This document shows positions 63,390 through 64,000 of a stretch of 64,000 nucleotides of DNA, piece after piece. The position numbers were made by a program, and so were the translations under genes. Below the pieces are notes generated by a model. The model was not told where the DNA came from and did no database searches. It worked only from the letters and a program-made list of their open reading frames with translations. The stretch comes from Altererythrobacter ishigakiensis. Its GTDB lineage: Bacteria > Pseudomonadota > Alphaproteobacteria > Sphingomonadales > Sphingomonadaceae. The stretch lies in NCBI RefSeq assembly GCF_001663155.1, contig NZ_CP015963.1, forward strand, positions 124,001-188,000. Reading direction: 5' to 3'. Position 1 is the first letter of the stretch. Every line of letters begins with the position of its first letter.

Positions 63390-63923
63390 ATGCTCAAACG
63401 ACGCTCTCGCAGATCGCGCAGGCAGCGCTGGTTAGGCTGGTGGGTGATCTGGCGCATACCGGTTTTGCTCATTGTCGTGATGCTTGCCTGGTGGTTCATT
63501 TACCGGCCGATAGCGGCGAGCATGGCGGATTGGGCCGAGGTACAATACGACTTTGATGTATGCGGTGAGCGTGGACGCGGCTTTGCTTGCGTATCCGACG
63601 GAGACACTGTGACATTGGGTTATGGCAGCAGCGCACGGCGCATCCGCCTGACCGGATTCAATGCGCCAGAGATCGAAGGCCAATGTCCGGCTGAAAGCGC
63701 GGCAGCACTGCGCGCGCAGGCCGAATTGCGCGCATGGCTCAATCATGGAGCATTTGAGTGGGATGGCGGATCGGAGCCTCCCCGTGATCGCTATGGCCGT
63801 GAACTACGCAGCGTGCGGCGAACTGCTCCCGATGGCTCAAGCGAAACCCTCGCCGAGCATATGATCGACGCGGATTTGGCCGAGGGACCAGGTCCCTGGC
63901 AGTACCAGAACTGGTGCAGCTAA
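63390..63923 (+). CDS. Membrane-anchored thermonuclease (SNase-like) family protein
   Basis: 177 residues. A very basic start (KRRSRRSRRQR) and one hydrophobic helix (about 20-45) anchor it with the domain outside. The nuclease domain shows VSDGDTVTLGYG, IRLTGFNAPEIEGQCPAE with the catalytic Arg and Glu, and RDRYGREL with the second Arg. The domain is short, about 110 residues, but the three catalytic residues seem present. It follows the bufferin gene by about 100 bp with an unclear ribosome site. Confidence 0.87.
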   Translation: MLKRRSRRSRRQRWLGWWVIWRIPVLLIVVMLAWWFIYRPIAASMADWAEVQYDFDVCGERGRGFACVSDGDTVTLGYGSSARRIRLTGFNAPEIEGQCPAESAAALRAQAELRAWLNHGAFEWDGGSEPPRDRYGRELRSVRRTAPDGSSETLAEHMIDADLAEGPGPWQYQNWCS

Positions 63924-63932
63924 GGCGCCGAA

Positions 63933-64000
63933 CTACTTTTCGAGCTCAGCTGCCAATTCCGCAAAGTTCGCATGCCCAGTTACCGGCGTAACCCTCTCTG
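63933..64000 (-). CDS. C-terminal end of an unidentified protein, cut by window edge
   Basis: On the minus strand an open frame ends with RVTPVTGHANFAELAAELEK and a TAG stop at 63935-63933. The composition and the place 9 bp from the nuclease stop fit a real gene that continues past the window, but 21 residues are too few to name it. Confidence 0.45.
   Translation of the reverse strand, partial: ERVTPVTGHANFAELAAELEK

Overview
The window is about 64 kb of ordinary, gene-dense chromosome from an alphaproteobacterium, most likely Sphingomonadales and within that Erythrobacteraceae (Erythrobacter/Altererythrobacter type). This is an inference from gene content and protein style: split two-chain glycine decarboxylase, split cobalamin-dependent methionine synthase, DUF6356, an I78-inhibitor lipoprotein, many acyl-CoA enzymes, TonB receptors, and GC-rich coding sequence. 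I see no rRNA, insertion sequence, prophage, integrase, CRISPR array or plasmid functions. Two tRNA-Gly genes are present (anticodons CCC and GCC).

Layout. 1-6.3 kb: end of an acyl-CoA carboxylase beta chain, a Bcr/CflA-type MFS pump, dinB, a NUDIX hydrolase with pgl, dps, and a small membrane protein. 6.4-10.1 kb: a tightly coupled SDR - GST-like - zinc alcohol dehydrogenase - enoyl-CoA hydratase set, then tRNA-Gly(CCC). 10.3-16.1 kb: a valine/isobutyrate degradation operon (mmsA, I78 lipoprotein, isobutyryl-CoA dehydrogenase type, 3-hydroxyisobutyryl-CoA hydrolase, enoyl-CoA hydratase, mmsB). 16.1-19.0 kb: an Nmad3-domain gene opposite a MobA-like nucleotidyltransferase and a polysaccharide flippase. 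19.0-23.8 kb: the glycine cleavage operon gcvT-gcvH-gcvPA-gcvPB behind a tandem glycine riboswitch. 23.8-31.6 kb: a methionine-cycle operon (ArsR-methyltransferase fusion regulator, metF, homocysteine methyltransferase chain, metH), with a TauE/SafE permease and a serine hydrolase at its end and a palindromic operator at its head. 31.7-41.6 kb: alanine dehydrogenase, a TolB-propeller/amidohydrolase fusion, an APC transporter, and a phosphotransferase / acyl-CoA dehydrogenase / aldehyde dehydrogenase block that resembles a split ACAD10/11 pathway.

41.8-51.5 kb: GST, mtnP, a formate/nitrite-type channel, quinone oxidoreductase, YciI and DUF6356 proteins, an Lrp regulator, a YeiH family exporter, bifunctional putA, and a small exported protein with an LRAT-like NC-x-HF motif. 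51.6-58.4 kb: dcd, another acyl-CoA dehydrogenase, a saccharopine-dehydrogenase-like protein, a His/Glu-rich (probably zinc) TonB receptor with a Zur-like box, tRNA-Gly(GCC), and a thioredoxin-TPR protein (YbbN/CnoX type). 58.4-64 kb: a Lon N-domain protein, marC, a lipoprotein, folD, yggT, argB, a bufferin-type (DUF2282) cysteine-rich protein behind a promoter matching the ECF SigF pattern, a membrane-anchored nuclease, and the tail of one more gene.

The common metabolic thread is acyl-CoA and amino-acid catabolism (valine, glycine, alanine, proline) joined to one-carbon and methionine metabolism (gcv, metF, metH, folD, mtnP). The most informative regulatory finds are the tandem glycine riboswitch, the ArsR-type operator, the Zur-like box and the SigF-type promoter. 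No wholly new multi-gene system is obvious; the best leads are the solitary, possibly lipid-anchored bufferin under a SigF-like promoter, the LRAT-like periplasmic protein, the Nmad3 gene, and the split ACAD10/11-like block.
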